From Affinundibacterium nitidum (GTDB lineage: Bacteria > Pseudomonadota > Gammaproteobacteria > Burkholderiales > Burkholderiaceae_D): DNA of 64,000 nucleotides. The notes beneath the pieces were generated by a model that made no database searches, was not told the DNA's origin, and was given only the letters and a program-made list of their open reading frames with translations. Shown piece by piece: positions 12,171-19,696 of this stretch; position 1 is the stretch's first letter; every line of letters starts with the position of its first letter. Location of the stretch: contig NZ_JACOFZ010000001.1 of NCBI RefSeq assembly GCF_014284155.1, positions 1,630,545 through 1,694,544 of the forward strand. The letters are read 5' to 3'. The position numbers and the translations under genes were made by a program.

Positions 12171-13043
12171 TCAACGCGTCGCATGGACTTCAGGTTGCGG
12201 CAGGGGTGCTTCACGTGGGCGCAAACCGAGTTTGATCACATCAATCGAATAATATTGCTGGTATGCCTTCCAGACGGACTCGCTGCTAGCAAGCTTATCC
12301 ATGGTCGCCTTCAACAAATTCTTGTCGGATTCATTCAGTGATCGGTTTGAGATGTAGATTCCACTCTCCGTCCATGGAAGCTCCTCCAATTTTTCATAAC
12401 GAATTCTGCCTCCAAGATCATGCAGCTTGCGTTCGGTTTGAATTGCCCCAGCAAAAATAGTCGGCGCCATAATGGTCACATAGTTCGTGTTATTACGCAT
12501 CATACGGGCAATTGATATTGTGTCATTTTCGATCTGCAGGCGACCGCTCTTTTGCATGTCGTCAACGATAGACTGGTATACAGGACCATAATCAAACCCG
12601 CGCACCACCGCTAACTTAAGTGAGGGGTTTTGCATGAGATCTTTTAAGGACTGAACAGCGGGCTGTCCATGTTCTATTGACACGAGCGAGGCTCTCAGCT
12701 GCACTAATGGGACGAAGACACCAAATTGATCACGTCGAGCTGTTTTCACCGCTGTGATTAAAAGATCAGCCTGTGCATTTTCGAACATGTTTTCTTGCCG
12801 GCTTTTGGGAACGAGCTGATAAGAAATTTTACAGCCAGCCTTTCGTGCCACTTGAGTTAGAAAATCAGGGACAATACCAGAGTAGTTAGTGCCTTGTACG
12901 ATCACGGTGAGGCCTGACGGCAGAATCGGCACCTGAAGAGTACGGCTACAATTTGCAGCAGCGCTACCCACAAGCATAAGCGAAGCGAGCACGCCAAGAC
13001 CGACTTGGATTAACGAATGGTGAAGTGGAGTTAAATGATTCAC
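12171..13043 (-). CDS. periplasmic solute-binding protein, family 3 (orphan)
   Basis: This is a secreted protein of the family 3 solute-binding fold. GTG at 13043 is preferred because AGGGA precedes it and it yields a compact signal peptide (hydrophobic VGLGVLASLMLVGSAAA after a short polar start). The longer frame from 13082 would add 13 residues without a ribosome-binding site. Lobe motifs seen are GIVPDFLTQVARKAGC, ADLLITAVKTARRDQFG and a C-terminal helix KATMDKLASSESVWKAY. No ABC permease or ATPase gene adjoins it, so it may bind a ligand for sensing or for a distant transporter. The ligand cannot be told from sequence. Confidence 0.75.
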   Translation of the reverse strand: MNHLTPLHHSLIQVGLGVLASLMLVGSAAANCSRTLQVPILPSGLTVIVQGTNYSGIVPDFLTQVARKAGCKISYQLVPKSRQENMFENAQADLLITAVKTARRDQFGVFVPLVQLRASLVSIEHGQPAVQSLKDLMQNPSLKLAVVRGFDYGPVYQSIVDDMQKSGRLQIENDTISIARMMRNNTNYVTIMAPTIFAGAIQTERKLHDLGGRIRYEKLEELPWTESGIYISNRSLNESDKNLLKATMDKLASSESVWKAYQQYYSIDVIKLGLRPREAPLPQPEVHATR

Positions 13044-13293
13044 GCCATCCCTGTGTTGGTAAGCACACATCAAAAAAACCATTGATTAAATATTGTGCAT
13101 CCAAAGTCATCAATTGCGAATTCTTTTTTGCGACACGAGGCAATTGGAACTCAAATGTGAAAACAAATGTCTACTCCTCACCACATCTTATTGAAACGTC
13201 ATTTATCGGTTAGCTATATCCTTTTTGTACATTGACAAGATTGCTGGCCAAATCAAATGCTAAACTGAAATCAAACTCAATAAGGATTTTGCC

Positions 13294-13764
13294 ATGCCAT
13301 TTCACCAGTGCTCATTACTAGTTTCAACTCTGCTCTTGTCGACGCCGCTGCTAGCGCAGGACGCTCCAAAGCCTGCCGCGCAGACGTTTGATCCACAGCT
13401 AGCCCAACAATTGGGGGCAGACTCCCGAGGAATGCGACAATACGTCCTCGTTGTACTGAAGACAGGGCCTAAAAAAGTCCCCGCCGGCAAGGAACGAGAC
13501 GAGATGTTCGCTGGTCATTTTGCGAATATGCAAAGACTCTCTGATGCCGGAAAACTGGCCTTAGCAGGACCATTCGATGGCAAAGAGGGATGGCGAGGTT
13601 TGTTTATTTTTGCGGTCAATAACATCGACGAAGCTCGCGAATTGACCGCGACAGATCCAGTCATCATGCAGGGTGAAATGGTTGCCGAATTCCACCCTTG
13701 GTATGGATCAGCAGCGGTAATGGAGATACCAAAAATTCATCCAAAGCTAGTCGAGAAAAAATAG
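13294..13764 (+). CDS. exported YciI-like domain protein
   Basis: This is a 156-residue protein with an N-terminal signal peptide (about 21 residues ending LLLSTPLLA) and a YciI-like ferredoxin-fold domain from about residue 45 (RQYVLVVLKTGPKK) to 140. AAGGA stands 7 nt before the ATG. Most YciI proteins are cytoplasmic, so an exported form is somewhat unusual, although similar proteins occur in many Gram-negative bacteria. Its biochemical role is not established. It converges on arsC, with 6 bp between the stop codons. Confidence 0.75.
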   Translation: MPFHQCSLLVSTLLLSTPLLAQDAPKPAAQTFDPQLAQQLGADSRGMRQYVLVVLKTGPKKVPAGKERDEMFAGHFANMQRLSDAGKLALAGPFDGKEGWRGLFIFAVNNIDEARELTATDPVIMQGEMVAEFHPWYGSAAVMEIPKIHPKLVEKK

Positions 13765-13770
13765 TCCAAA

Positions 13771-14190
13771 CTAAATTCGGCGTCCTTGTTCGTCAACGAC
13801 CTTTTCTCCATCTTCCTTCACAAAAGCCCCCTGTTGGGAACTCGTTAAAATCGCCAGCACCTCCTCTGAGGGGCGACATAAGCGTGTTCCTAAAGGGGTT
13901 ATCACAATAGGACGATTGATCAGCACAGGATGCTCAAGCATGATGTCCAGCAACGCATCGTCACTCCATTTCGCATCATCCAATTGCAATTCTGCGTACT
14001 GTGTTTCTTTTTTTCGCATCACTTCTCGAATTGGTACACCGATCGCTTTAACGATCTCACTCAAAACTTGCTTGCTCGGTGGTGTCTTTAAGTATTCGAT
14101 CACCTCAGGTTCGATTCCAGCATTACGAATCATTGCGAGTGTATTTCTAGAGGTGCCGCATTTGGGATTGTGATAAATGATTGTTGTCAT
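13771..14190 (-). CDS. arsC: arsenate reductase, glutaredoxin-coupled ArsC type
   Basis: This is a 139-residue ArsC-family protein (thioredoxin fold). The catalytic cysteine lies in NPKCGTSRNT (Cys11), and the arginines used for arsenate binding are seen in VPIREVMR and in the signature NRPIVITPLGTRLCRP. This matches the plasmid R773 ArsC pattern, which reduces arsenate with glutathione and glutaredoxin. ATG at 14190 gives the standard start MTTIIYHNPKCG; the upstream extension to 14232 has no homology to the family. No arsR, arsB or acr3 gene is adjacent, so it may be a stand-alone YfgD-like member. Confidence 0.87.
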   Translation of the reverse strand: MTTIIYHNPKCGTSRNTLAMIRNAGIEPEVIEYLKTPPSKQVLSEIVKAIGVPIREVMRKKETQYAELQLDDAKWSDDALLDIMLEHPVLINRPIVITPLGTRLCRPSEEVLAILTSSQQGAFVKEDGEKVVDEQGRRI

Positions 14191-14527
14191 GTTTTCTAAT
14201 TCATAAGAGATTGTCATACAAAGCAAGTTCAAATATGACTTGCGCTATCTGACGATAGGCTAAATGTACTTGCATTATAAATGCTGTGATCGGATAAATA
14301 TGAATCTCGAATCAAACAAGCTTTGTCCAAAGCAGACGATCAAGCTTACTATTTACATGTAAGTGTCATCGCATTTATCGCAAGGACAACTTTGCGAATT
14401 GACCTCGATATTGTGCTTGGTAGAAATTCGAAAAGCGCGTTAGTATCCAAAGGCCGCACAGCAAATGTATAACGTGGCATAACACCTGCTTTTATCAGGC
14501 CCATCGTCGGTTTGTGAGGAAATGTAC
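14191..14527. other. gene-free divergent region between arsC and the histidine kinase
   Basis: This 337-bp stretch separates two divergent genes and holds no open frame with a credible start. Small inverted repeats are present (GCTATC-tgac-GATAGG near 14245-14260 and TCGCAA...TTGCGA near 14377-14397). Promoters for both genes must lie here, but no clear -35/-10 pair can be assigned. Confidence 0.4.
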
Positions 14528-16333
14528 ATGCAAGTATTGTCCTTCAATGAACTGGAATCGCTCGTATCAACTTTGATTGATCAAATCCCGGTTGGAATTG
14601 TCATTCTGGATCGTGATTATCGACTGCGTTTCATTAACGATCGCCACGCCAAAAATAATCAACTGCGGAAAGATGAACAACTGGGTAAACGGCTCTGCGA
14701 ATTTTTACCGCATGCGGCGCCCATCATCGAACCCAAGCTTCAATTTGTGCTCGATCATGGCATCCCACTTCTCGACCAAGAAATCATCAGTAAGCAAACC
14801 CTAATTGATGGCTCAACCCTGCATAGAATTGCTTCTTACTATCCTTGGCAGAATAAAGACAAAGAAACCATTGGAATTATCGGTATCATTCAAGATTCAA
14901 AAGTAGATCAATTCGCGCAACGCATGCTGGAAGAGAGCCAATTTCGTCTTCTCAAAGTACTCGATAACTTATTTACGTTTGTCGGCGTTTTAGAATTAGA
15001 TGGCACCTTAACAAATGCAAATCGTGCTCCCTTGGACGCTGCAGGTCTCAGTTTAGAATCGGTTGCTGGAAAAAAGGTATGGGATACCTATTGGTTCGAA
15101 CACGATCCACAAGTGCAACAACAATTACAGGAAGACATCAAGGCCTGCTTGAATGGGGTCATCATACGTCGTGATATTCAGGCGCAAATGCTTAATGGCG
15201 AACTCATGTGGCTCGATTTTATGCTGGCACCGCTCAGAGACGCAGATGGCAGAATCACACATTTAATACCTTCTGCAAACGACATTTCGAAACGACATAA
15301 GAGCGAAGAAGCACTTCAGAAATCCGAAGAGTTGTTTCATTCGATTATTCTTGCATCCGACGATGCCATCATCACAAAAACCTTAGATGGGGTGATTACC
15401 GCATGGAACCCCGCCGCTACTCGCTTACTCGGCTACAGCGAAGAAGAAGCATTAGGACAAGCGATCACTGTGCTCTTTCCACCCGAACGCATACATGAGG
15501 AGCAGGTTCTACTGGCTCGCATAGGACGTGGTGAAAAGGTTTTACCATTTGAAACAGTTCGTATTCACAAAGACGGATCTGCCATTGACGTCTCGGTGAC
15601 AATATCACCGCTACGAGATCGAAGCGGAAAGGTTGTGGGCGCTTGCAAACTAGCTCGTGACATCTCGGTGCAGAATGCTCAGCGTCGTCAAATCTCACAA
15701 GCTTTGCAAGATAAGACTGCCTTACTGCATGAAGTACATCATCGTGTAAAAAATAATTTACAGATCGTTTCTAGCTTACTCAACATGCAAGCACGCCGGG
15801 CTTCACCCGAGGTAGCTACTGCTTTTTCTGAATGCCAGACGAGAATTCGAGCGATGGCTCTGGTGCATCAGCTTCTATACGAATCAGAGAATATGGCTGA
15901 AGTGGATCTAAGTTTGTATCTCTCTCAATTATCAGGCTTGTCTCGCGACAGTTACAAAGCGGAGAACAGCAATATTGATATCGTCTTTGAGATGCCAGAT
16001 CAAAGGATACTGATTGATCTCCAACGAGCTATTCCATGCGGCCTCATTGTCAGTGAATTGGTACTTAATGCATACAAGCATGCATTTCAGAAAAATGACG
16101 ATGGAAAAATCCTCGTTCGCTTAACGAGACTGGGCGCCAGCGCATTTCAGCTCATCGTGAGCGATAACGGTTGCGGATTACCCCTTGATTTTAGCTGGGA
16201 AAGCCGCGCTGGCTTAGGCACTCAATTAATACCTATGTTCGCCAAACAACTACGAGCAAAATTCCGTCATACGAGTAGCTCTAAAGGTTCAAGCTTTTAT
16301 TTTGATATACCTATTGTTGCAGAGGAAACCTGA
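14528..16333 (+). CDS. PAS-domain sensor histidine kinase, HisKA_2 type
   Basis: This is a soluble-looking sensor kinase of 601 residues with three PAS domains (about 10-130, 140-258 and 265-385). A HisKA_2 dimerisation domain follows, with the phosphoacceptor region EVHHRVKNNLQ (His404/405), then a HATPase domain with the N-box SELVLNAYKH and the G-box DNGCGLP. No membrane segment is visible, so the signal is probably cytoplasmic or carried by a PAS cofactor. ATG at 14528 is preferred over 14522 because GAGGA lies 7 nt upstream of it and only 1 nt from the earlier one. The stop is 1 bp before the start of the response regulator, so the pair is coupled. Confidence 0.88.
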   Translation: MQVLSFNELESLVSTLIDQIPVGIVILDRDYRLRFINDRHAKNNQLRKDEQLGKRLCEFLPHAAPIIEPKLQFVLDHGIPLLDQEIISKQTLIDGSTLHRIASYYPWQNKDKETIGIIGIIQDSKVDQFAQRMLEESQFRLLKVLDNLFTFVGVLELDGTLTNANRAPLDAAGLSLESVAGKKVWDTYWFEHDPQVQQQLQEDIKACLNGVIIRRDIQAQMLNGELMWLDFMLAPLRDADGRITHLIPSANDISKRHKSEEALQKSEELFHSIILASDDAIITKTLDGVITAWNPAATRLLGYSEEEALGQAITVLFPPERIHEEQVLLARIGRGEKVLPFETVRIHKDGSAIDVSVTISPLRDRSGKVVGACKLARDISVQNAQRRQISQALQDKTALLHEVHHRVKNNLQIVSSLLNMQARRASPEVATAFSECQTRIRAMALVHQLLYESENMAEVDLSLYLSQLSGLSRDSYKAENSNIDIVFEMPDQRILIDLQRAIPCGLIVSELVLNAYKHAFQKNDDGKILVRLTRLGASAFQLIVSDNGCGLPLDFSWESRAGLGTQLIPMFAKQLRAKFRHTSSSKGSSFYFDIPIVAEET

Positions 16334-16334
16334 T

Positions 16335-18752
16335 ATGTACATAGAACGGATACTCATCGTCGAAGACGAACCCGTAGTCGCGCTCGACCTGCAACATACC
16401 TTAGAAGAAATGGGCCATGAAGTTGTTTCGATTAGCGAATGTTTTGAATCGGCGATTGAATCCGTCATAAAACATAGCCCAACTTTGGTCATGATGGATA
16501 TTCATTTGCAGGGAAAAATTGATGGCATCGAAGCCTGTGAGGCGATCTATCATGGCTGGCAAATTCCTGTGGTATTCCTGACGGCTTATGTCGACGAAAA
16601 AACTGTCAATCGCGCCGCCGCGTGTCGACCATTTGGCTACCTAATGAAGCCTTATCACAACAAAGAACTGTACGCCGCATTACAAGTCGCGCGATCTCGG
16701 CATGATACGGAAACTGCCCTTACCCGATCCGAAGAGCGCTTGAGCTTAGCTCTAGAGGCTGCCGAACTTGGCATTTGGGAGTGGGAATCGAAACTTGATA
16801 AGATAAAAGGCGATGTTCGCTTCGATCGCATTTGTGGCGAACTGCTTTGTCCGGTATCGACGAATTTACGCAGTATGCTCGATCGCGTTCACCCAGAAGA
16901 TAGAAACAAATTAGAGAACCAATTAAGTAGGCGTGGCTTCTTTCATACAAGTTTCCGAGCACAGAGAGAAACAGGCGACTACGCCTGGTTAGAACTTTAC
17001 GGAAATCGACGCCAACGCCTCGATGAAACCAGTGTGATCGTGGGTGCAATTCGCGACATCACCGTCAGAAAGGCCATCGAAGATAAGCTCAGACAAGCAA
17101 GCGTTGTCTACAGCACTATCACCGAAGGCATCATGATCCTCGATGCGAATGCGAAGCTCATTTCTGTCAACCCTGCATTCAGCCAACTCACTGGTTATGA
17201 GGTCTCTGAGATTATCGGACAAACTCCTGAAGAATTTCTCATCGTCAGGCAAGATGCTGACCCGAGTTATCAGGATTTGGCAAACTCGGAAAGTGGAAAC
17301 TGGACCAGTGAAGGTGTTTGTAAGTGTAGCGATGGCCGAGTATTTAACGCGCTTCAACAAATCTGTGTTGTGCGCGATGATGATGGGAAAACGATTCAAT
17401 TTGTACACACCATTTCTGATCTCACCGCAATACGGGCAACAGAAAAGCAACTCGTATATTTAGCGTATCATGATTCGCTCACCAAGTTACCAAATCGACG
17501 AATGTTCATGGATCGATTAAAACACGCGATGGCGAGTGGTGATCGAAATCAACAGTACGGTGCCTTACTGTTCATCGATATGGATGATTTCAAAACGCTC
17601 AATGACACCTTGGGTCACGATATGGGTGATCTGCTGCTAGAAGAAGTGGCAAGACGCCTCTCCGCATGCGTGCGTGAATGCGATACCGTTGCGCGACTTG
17701 GTGGTGACGAATTTATGGTGATGTTGGAACAACTCAGTCACCATAGCGAAGAAGCTGCTATACAAACCGAAATCGTTGCTAAGAAAATCATCGCACATCT
17801 CGACGAAGAATATCTCCTTGGAGTGCACGACTATCGTTGCACTCCAAGCGTTGGAGCCACACTCTTCCTCGGTCATGCACAGCATGTCGACGAATTGATA
17901 AAGCAAGCTGATATCGCCATGTATCAGTCAAAAAAGGGCGGCCGAAATCAGCTCAGCTTCTTTGATCCATCGATGCAACAATCCGTGATTAAGCGTGCCA
18001 CCTTAGATGCCGAATTACACCGAGCCTTAGAGCGTCAAGAATTTCGTTTGCACTATCAAATCCAAGTCGATGCATGGCGCCAACCTATAGGTGCTGAGGC
18101 GTTAATCCGTTGGTACCATCCAGAACTAGGCACGGTTTCCCCAGCCGAATTCATTCCCCTCGCTGAAGAAACAGGTCTAATTCTCCCAATTGGGCAGTGG
18201 GTCTTAAAGACTGCCTGCCAGCAGCTTCAGGCATGGCAAGATAAGCCTCATACCCGCAATCTCGTATTGGCTGTCAACATCAGTGCAAAACAAATTCGAC
18301 AGAAGAATTTCAGCACCATGGTCTTAGCACTATTGGAAAAATATCAGGTAACGCCGCATCTACTTAAGCTAGAGATCACCGAAAGCGTACTACTCGACGA
18401 CGTCGAAGACACTATTAAAACCATGCTGAGTTTAAACAGTATCGGCATCCGTTTTTCTATGGATGACTTTGGTGCCGGCTATTCGTCCCTGCAATATCTG
18501 AAACGTCTGCCCTTGGAACAACTCAAAATCGATCGCTCCTTCGTTCAAGACTTAGAAAACAATAGTAGTGATCGCACCATCGTACGTACCATCATTACCA
18601 TGGCACAAAGCCTCAATATCGATGTCATTGCCGAAGGCGTCGAGAACGAAGCACAGAGGGAGTTGTTGCAAAATAAAGGTTGCATTCATTACCAAGGATA
18701 CTTGTTTGGCAAACCTGTCGACATCGAACAATTCAACCGTTTCTTGGAATAA
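16335..18752 (+). CDS. response regulator with REC-PAS-PAS-GGDEF-EAL
   Basis: This is an 805-residue response regulator for cyclic-di-GMP turnover. It contains REC (1-125, phosphoacceptor Asp55 in MMDIHLQG), two PAS domains (about 130-250 and 255-370), GGDEF (375-545) and EAL (555-805). The cyclase motif GGDEF (456-460) is intact, with an inhibitory-site RECD (447-450) five residues before it. The EAL domain keeps AEALIRW, ITES, the DDFGAG pair of aspartates and AEGVE, so both activities are possible. ATG at 16335 follows GAGGAAACC, 1 bp after the kinase stop; the longer frame from 16302 overlaps the kinase. The cognate input is almost certainly the upstream HisKA_2 kinase. Confidence 0.92.
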   Translation: MYIERILIVEDEPVVALDLQHTLEEMGHEVVSISECFESAIESVIKHSPTLVMMDIHLQGKIDGIEACEAIYHGWQIPVVFLTAYVDEKTVNRAAACRPFGYLMKPYHNKELYAALQVARSRHDTETALTRSEERLSLALEAAELGIWEWESKLDKIKGDVRFDRICGELLCPVSTNLRSMLDRVHPEDRNKLENQLSRRGFFHTSFRAQRETGDYAWLELYGNRRQRLDETSVIVGAIRDITVRKAIEDKLRQASVVYSTITEGIMILDANAKLISVNPAFSQLTGYEVSEIIGQTPEEFLIVRQDADPSYQDLANSESGNWTSEGVCKCSDGRVFNALQQICVVRDDDGKTIQFVHTISDLTAIRATEKQLVYLAYHDSLTKLPNRRMFMDRLKHAMASGDRNQQYGALLFIDMDDFKTLNDTLGHDMGDLLLEEVARRLSACVRECDTVARLGGDEFMVMLEQLSHHSEEAAIQTEIVAKKIIAHLDEEYLLGVHDYRCTPSVGATLFLGHAQHVDELIKQADIAMYQSKKGGRNQLSFFDPSMQQSVIKRATLDAELHRALERQEFRLHYQIQVDAWRQPIGAEALIRWYHPELGTVSPAEFIPLAEETGLILPIGQWVLKTACQQLQAWQDKPHTRNLVLAVNISAKQIRQKNFSTMVLALLEKYQVTPHLLKLEITESVLLDDVEDTIKTMLSLNSIGIRFSMDDFGAGYSSLQYLKRLPLEQLKIDRSFVQDLENNSSDRTIVRTIITMAQSLNIDVIAEGVENEAQRELLQNKGCIHYQGYLFGKPVDIEQFNRFLE

Positions 18753-18782
18753 TTCGGGCTACGTTTTCTATATCTAAAAATA

Positions 18783-18812
18783 AAAAAGGTCTCACTGCTG
18801 TGAGACCTTTTT
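18783..18812. terminator. bidirectional Rho-independent terminator
   Basis: A perfect 13-bp inverted repeat (AAAAAGGTCTCAC, loop TGCT, GTGAGACCTTTTT) lies between the convergent GGDEF-EAL gene and the lipoprotein gene. A-runs and T-runs at both ends let it work for both strands. Confidence 0.92.
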
Positions 18813-18828
18813 GTATCAAGAGCTAGAT

Positions 18829-19506
18829 TTATTCGCCGACGATTTGAACAGCTTCAACCTCTTTATACCCGTGCGAGAGATTGTTCGCGAACGTCATTTT
18901 CACAGCTTTGACTTTATAAGCTGTCTTTTCAAATTTCCTAACAAACCAAGTGCGCTCACCGCGACGGTCTTCTTTCTGATCACTTATACCTGACCACACT
19001 GTATTCCATTTTCCATCGGTATCTTGCAGTTCGAGCTTACTGATCGATTCAGCCGCGTGCTTACCCAGAAATACAGCGCGAACTTCAGTTACATTGGTTG
19101 GTTTAGCATAACTTAATTCCAACCAATCAAAACCCATATCTTGTTGGTTATTGCTCCAAGTTTTGCCATCTGGCGCTCCTGTCACGTTCGAACCCTGATT
19201 TACGCTAGCAACATTATTTCGATCATCGCCGAAAGTCGAACTCGCCTTCGCGCTAGTAGCCCACTGCCCTTTCGCATCATTGAGATATTGGTCTTCCATC
19301 ATTCCATATTCGAGCAGCGCTTTTTTCTTTTGCATTTCTTCTTGTTCAGCCGTCAATTCAACTGGAGCGCTATTGGTCGTAGGGGGCGGTGTCGCGGACA
19401 CTGGTGCAGGTACATTTACGCTTGCAGAGGCGTCTTCTGCCTTTTTATGGCAAGCAGAAACAGCTACACAGATCATTAACAGCATTAAGCCCGAAACTTT
19501 TTTCAT
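18829..19506 (-). CDS. lipoprotein with C-terminal discoidin-like domain
   Basis: This is a 225-residue lipoprotein. The start at 19506 gives a type II signal peptide with lipobox VSAC (Cys19); the longer frame to 19584 lacks this. A low-complexity Ala/Pro/Thr linker follows (about 25-55), then a charged helix (TAEQEEMQKKKALLEYG), then a jelly-roll-like domain of about 140 residues. That domain shows the coagulation factor 5/8 or discoidin pattern: ASSTFGDDRNN, WLELSYAKPTNVTEVRAVF and FEKTAYKVKAVKMTF. Such domains often bind glycans or proteins; the ligand here is unknown. It is a single gene bounded by terminators on both sides. Confidence 0.72.
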   Translation of the reverse strand: MKKVSGLMLLMICVAVSACHKKAEDASASVNVPAPVSATPPPTTNSAPVELTAEQEEMQKKKALLEYGMMEDQYLNDAKGQWATSAKASSTFGDDRNNVASVNQGSNVTGAPDGKTWSNNQQDMGFDWLELSYAKPTNVTEVRAVFLGKHAAESISKLELQDTDGKWNTVWSGISDQKEDRRGERTWFVRKFEKTAYKVKAVKMTFANNLSHGYKEVEAVQIVGE

Positions 19507-19641
19507 TGAATTCACCTTCTGTTGAAATTGAACTAGACATGTCAGCACAACGCTGCACACAGGCGACATTCTAGACGAATACACAATATTTCACAGCAAG
19601 GAATTGTAAGTAAATGTTCAACCAATCTCATTCACAGGGCG

Positions 19642-19668
19642 AAAAAAAAGGGCAAGTTTCCTTGCCCT
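19642..19668 (-). terminator. Rho-independent terminator after the TonB receptor
   Basis: The repeat AGGGCAAG-tttc-CTTGCCCT is flanked by a run of eight A on the plus strand, which reads as a U-run on the minus strand. It ends transcription of the receptor gene at 19697. Confidence 0.88.
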
Positions 19669-19696
19669 CTTTAAACCGTTTCACGTACAACGAGAT

